Assembly: GCA_034231615.1 (NCBI GenBank)
Contig: CM067298.1
Coordinates: 24,769,934-24,833,933, forward strand
DNA length: 64,000 nt
Direction of reading: 5' to 3'
Origin: Meghimatium bilineatum
Taxonomy: Eukaryota > Mollusca > Gastropoda > Stylommatophora > Philomycidae
Below the pieces are notes generated by a model. That model was not told the origin of the DNA and made no database searches. It saw only the letters and a program-made list of their open reading frames with translations. This document shows, piece by piece, positions 59,860 through 64,000 of the stretch. The position numbers and the translations under genes are program-made. The first letter of the stretch is position 1. Each line of letters opens with the position of its first letter.

Positions 59860-62300
59860 TTCTGAGCGGACCGGATGCACATTTTCTTGAGACCGGCCTC
59901 AAAGCCGTACCATTGTCTCATAGACGCGCTTTGTACCACGCAGCCACATAACCGAATCATAACAATACTGGGACTCCATTAGGGTTGAAAACTTGTACGA
60001 GTTCCACGTTTGAGCATTCAATGGATGAAATCTCTGGAATCGAAGCGTCTGTAAATTGTATATCAATCGATGACATCTCACTGATAATGACTACTGTGTA
60101 TTATCTAACAACAGATGATGTCCGTCTAGCTCGTCGTTTTTGTGACTGGAAAACCAAACGAAGATGATTAAGGGCGACGTTCAAGCTGCTTATCAAGCGA
60201 TCCATGATTAGTGTAGACGCAGCGATGGATGGCGCAGCTAGAAAGAGTTTACGGAAATTTAGATTTCAATGTGATTAGAGAAAGAATTGAAATCACTGAG
60301 ACAGAATAAGGAGAAATCAACGAGCAATAGAAACCATTTTCATGAATGTCCATTGACATCTGCTGGGGTAGAATGAACACCTATGGATTTGACCGTAACA
60401 CAATAATAACCGCTCATATCCAATAATAATACTCAGGTATATTATACATTCGTGTGTTCTACGTCAGTTCTGATTCCTAATTCTAACGATGCATGCCACT
60501 TTCAAAAATATACTCTTGACCTTTTTGGTTACATAAGATCATATTTCCATTATTGTGGGATATTCGAACTATTGGACATTTTACTAATCAACGATATAGC
60601 TCAGGCCAACTTCTCGTTGAAACTGACAAACTCTGGTAAATCAGACATAGAACAATTACAAATCAGCTCTGCTTTAAGGGAAGTAAGGTAGAAGGAGAAT
60701 ATATGGAAAAATAATACTTTGGGTGTATAGCATTAAGAAATTACCCGGGTGTGATGTTGCAACACTCGTTAGTATGCCACAGGGTAAAATTTCCAGACAG
60801 ACGTTTTTGCGGCATACTCAGCCTACCAAGTTGTCAACGTGTCTTAAATGAATTCTACGACATTCCTGGAATAAATCAATGCTCCTATTCTTTACAGCAG
60901 GAACTAGAATTCCAGACCCCTGTGGCAAAGCAGGTGCTCATGTTTCTGTGAAATTAGTCACCTATTGGGAATCAGTTTTACTACTATTCCGTGATTTTAT
61001 TGAATTAGTGACATAATTAGAACCATTTTTATCATGTTTATGTCTATCATGTGTTAATAGAACTCGCCATCTATAGTTAACATGTTTTACTACAAATGAT
61101 TACAAAAACTCTCCAACGTGTTAATATATTTGGACTTATCCACAAATTACGCCAACACATTTTTCACAATGTTTGACACATTGTTAAAAATTCAGTACAT
61201 TCCCTCCTGTTTATTTAGTTTGCTCATTTCGTTCCACAGGCGGTAGGTACATTCGGCTTAGGTTTTGATTATCCATGATTTGCGGTTCGCTGTCTGATAT
61301 TTTAGTTCTTGTATTGACCTGCAGCGCATTGTTTCCCTTTTTATAAGTATGGTGTTTTTAGAGTAGTTTTAGGTCTTCCTCGTTTTCTTTTCCCATCCAG
61401 TACTCACGTGAGTGCTTGTTGGTTAAATCTATTTTCATCTAGACTTAGTACGTGTCCCTTGCTTAATTATGTCAGTAAACAACCCCCCCCCCCCCCCCGC
61501 CATCCATTTTCTTTTTTTTTTTTCTTAACTAGTGCGAAAAGCAAAATAACTTCATCACTTATAGAAATAATGTTCAAATTCAGACAATTTAATCAGTATA
61601 TAAAAACTGTTGTGGTGACGTCTGCTTCTGTCAATTCCCCTCCTTATTCCCCCCCCCTCAATTGCGTCTTGTCAATAACAATCCAACCTATTTTCAGACC
61701 CCTCCCTCCTAAATGTAGACGTAATGTATGGACATCCCCTTCAGTCACATTTTGTGAGTCACCTTAATTTTGGAATTGCTTTTCTACTCAATGAAGAGTT
61801 CAATATTCGTTCTATTTTGTTTTAAATCCTCTAATTTGTCGAGCAATCTAAAATCACACGGCGATGCTAAATCTTCTATCTGAAGTAGAATTTCATGGGA
61901 TTGGTTTTTTTACATGCGTATTTCGGACACGGTTATATAAAACTACCAGTTGGATCAAGGGGGAGACAATATTCTCATAGGGAACGCAACATAAGTGAAA
62001 TGAGAAAAGAATATTTTACAGCCTGTACTATAATCGGTGACATTGGAGATAAAATATTCAACTTAGAAAATGACTTTCTAAGTGGATGGATATTTGCTTC
62101 ATCTATTCGTGTGGTTAAGTATATAAAGTAGTCGATAAAGGCTTGTTCGTACTGAAGACATGTCGTTATATCAGATATTTAGTAATTATATGTATCTCTT
62201 TTTGTATGGTACACTCATTTCAACATTGAGCATGTTTTCAATCTGTCTATATCTGAGATTTCTGAGAGATTTCGGAAAACGGCATAGTCTTCAGTGTAGG
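59860..62300. other. Unassigned sequence upstream of the last ABCG exon found
   Basis: I searched the minus strand for the preceding ABCG exon and saw none. There is a C run (about 61483-61498). Several 60-120 codon frames here have no family motif. Confidence 0.35.
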
Positions 62301-62315
62301 ACGCGTGGTCAAACG

Positions 62316-62999
62316 TAGTCCAACATTAATACCTCCACCTTTATTGGGATGTGTGATCAAACGTAGTCCAGCATGAATACCTCCACCTTTATTGGGATGT
62401 GTGATCAAACATAGTCCAGCATGAATACCTCCACCTTTATTGGGATGTGTGATCATACGTAGTCCAGCATGAATACCTCCACGTTTATTGGGATATGTTA
62501 TCAAACGTAGTCCAGCATGAATACCTCCACGTTTATTGGGATATGTTATCAAACGTAGTCCAGCATGAATACCTCCACCTTTATTGGGATGTTTGATCAA
62601 ACGTTGTCCAGCATGAATACCTCCACGTTTATTGGGATGTGTGATCAAACGTAGTCCAACATGCAAACCTCCACCTTTATTGGGATGTGTGATCAAACGT
62701 AGTCCAACATGCAAACCTCCACCTTTATTGGGATGTGTGATCAAACGTAGTCCAACATGCAAACCTCCACCTTTATTGGGATGTGTGATCAAACGTAGTC
62801 CAACATGCAAACCTCCACCTTTATTGGGATGTGTGATCAAACGTAGTCCAACATGCAAATCTCCACCTTTATTGGGATGTGTGGACAAACCGCAGACCAA
62901 CATGCAAACCTCCACCTTTATTGGGATGTGTGATCAAACGTAGTCCAACATGCAAACCTCCACCTTTATTGGGATGTGTGGACAAACCGCAGACCAACA
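62316..62999. repeat. Minisatellite, 48-bp unit, about 14 copies
   Basis: Unit acctccacctttattgggat + gtgtgatcaaacgtagtcca + acatgcaa. Two blocks differ: the left copies carry gcatgaat, the right copies acatgcaa. As 48 is divisible by three, a 222-codon minus frame with 16-residue periodicity (LRLITHPNKGGGLHVG) results; I treat it as an artefact. Confidence 0.95.
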
Positions 63000-63295
63000 A
63001 GAAAACATAAAAGTGATTTCTGGCTTTTATGTAGCTGTATATCTGGAAACGCGATTATGGGCCATGCCTTCTATCTCGACCGTCAACTGTAAAGTCCCAT
63101 GTTCAGAAAGTAAATAATAATTCAGTCGTGACGCATTTGATTATTATCGTGAATTTCGTTAGTCTCTATTTAAAACTTGGATTCGCTTGACAAACAAACA
63201 AAAACATTCAAGGCAGATCAACGAAGTGCACGAAGATAATCAAAAATCAGCCTGTCAAGTCAAGTATACTTTCTGAACATGGGTCTTTACTCTCG

Positions 63296-64000
63296 ACTGT
63301 CTCTTCTTCTACATGCACACATAGACCCCTTCTTCTACATGCACACATAGACCCCTTCTTCTACATGCACACATAGACCCCTTCTTCTACATGCACACAT
63401 AGACCCCTTATTCTACAAGTACACATAGACCCATTCTTCTACATGCACACATAGATCCCTTCTTCTACATGCACACATAGATCCCTTCATCTACATGTAC
63501 ACATAGATCCCTTCTTCTACATGCAGACAAAGACCCCTTCTTCTACATGTACACATAGATCCATTCTTCTACATGTACACATAGATCCCTTCATCTACAT
63601 GCACACATAGATCCCTTCATCTACATGTACACATAGACCCCTTATTCTACAAGTACACATAGACCCATTCTTCTACATGCAAACATAGATCCCTTCTACT
63701 AGATGTACACATAGACCCCTTCTTCTAAAGCACACATAGATTCCTTCTTCTACATGTACACATAGATCCCTTCATCTACATGTACACATAGATCCCATCA
63801 TCTACATGTACACATAGATCCCTTCTTCTACATGCACACATAGATCCATTCTTCTACATGCACACATAGATCCCTTCTTCTACATGTACACATAGATCCC
63901 TTCATCTACATGTACACATAGATCCCTTCATCTACATGTACACATAGATCCATTCTTCTACATGTACACATAGATCCCTTCATCTACATGTACACATAGA
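63296..64000. repeat. Minisatellite, 26-bp unit, about 27 copies, continues past the window
   Basis: Unit ttctacatgcacacatagac plus cccttc, with atgtac/atgcac and gatccc/gacccc variants. Confidence 0.95.

Noticed and set aside
62247-62943. 222-codon frame with 16-residue repeats and its plus-strand counterpart
   Set aside because: Product of a 48-bp minisatellite with open frames on both strands.

Overview
The window is eukaryotic and almost certainly from an invertebrate animal, most likely a mollusc or another lophotrochozoan (inference). It is AT-rich and intron-rich. It is crowded with fragments of non-LTR retrotransposons, DNA-transposon relics, tRNA-like SINEs and minisatellites, and it shows no bacterial-style operons. 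The taxonomic guess rests on the retroelement mix: several endonuclease/reverse-transcriptase families with (GAT)n, (AGAT)n or (GAA)n tails, a family with a C-terminal C2H2 finger, and I-like elements with an RNase H domain.

The one host gene I can support is on the minus strand between 59436 and 33295. Eight short exons (58-132 bp), all with GT/AG borders and matching phases, encode the last 257 residues of an ABCG-subfamily (white/ABCG2-like) half-transporter, from the end of TM1 to the stop codon after TM6. Every exon is too short to stand out as an open reading frame. The nucleotide-binding domain and first exons must lie beyond the right edge. Its introns (0.3-7.9 kb) hold a mariner copy (39900-41231), a nearly complete I-like retrotransposon (41506-45540), a hAT-type MITE (52991-53195), an LTR-like GC-rich block (about 47802-48705) and many retroelement 3' ends.

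The left half (1-33 kb, downstream of the ABCG stop) holds no host gene that I recognise. It contains a 5'-truncated retrotransposon whose RT-RNase H frame is still fully open (2243-4744, 11-bp target duplication), and a second copy of its 3' end inside a 29-bp minisatellite (25964-26410). It also holds many minus-strand 3' ends of one RT family, a pogo-like MITE inside a (TA)n tract, and large minisatellites (53, 29, 36, 17 and 44 bp units). The right end (62.3-64 kb) is two more minisatellites (48 and 26 bp units), the last running off the window.

Most long open frames here are either retroelement remains or artefacts of tandem repeats. Exon coordinates of the ABCG gene and the target duplications of the main elements were read base by base. 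Boundaries of degenerate repeat copies are approximate.
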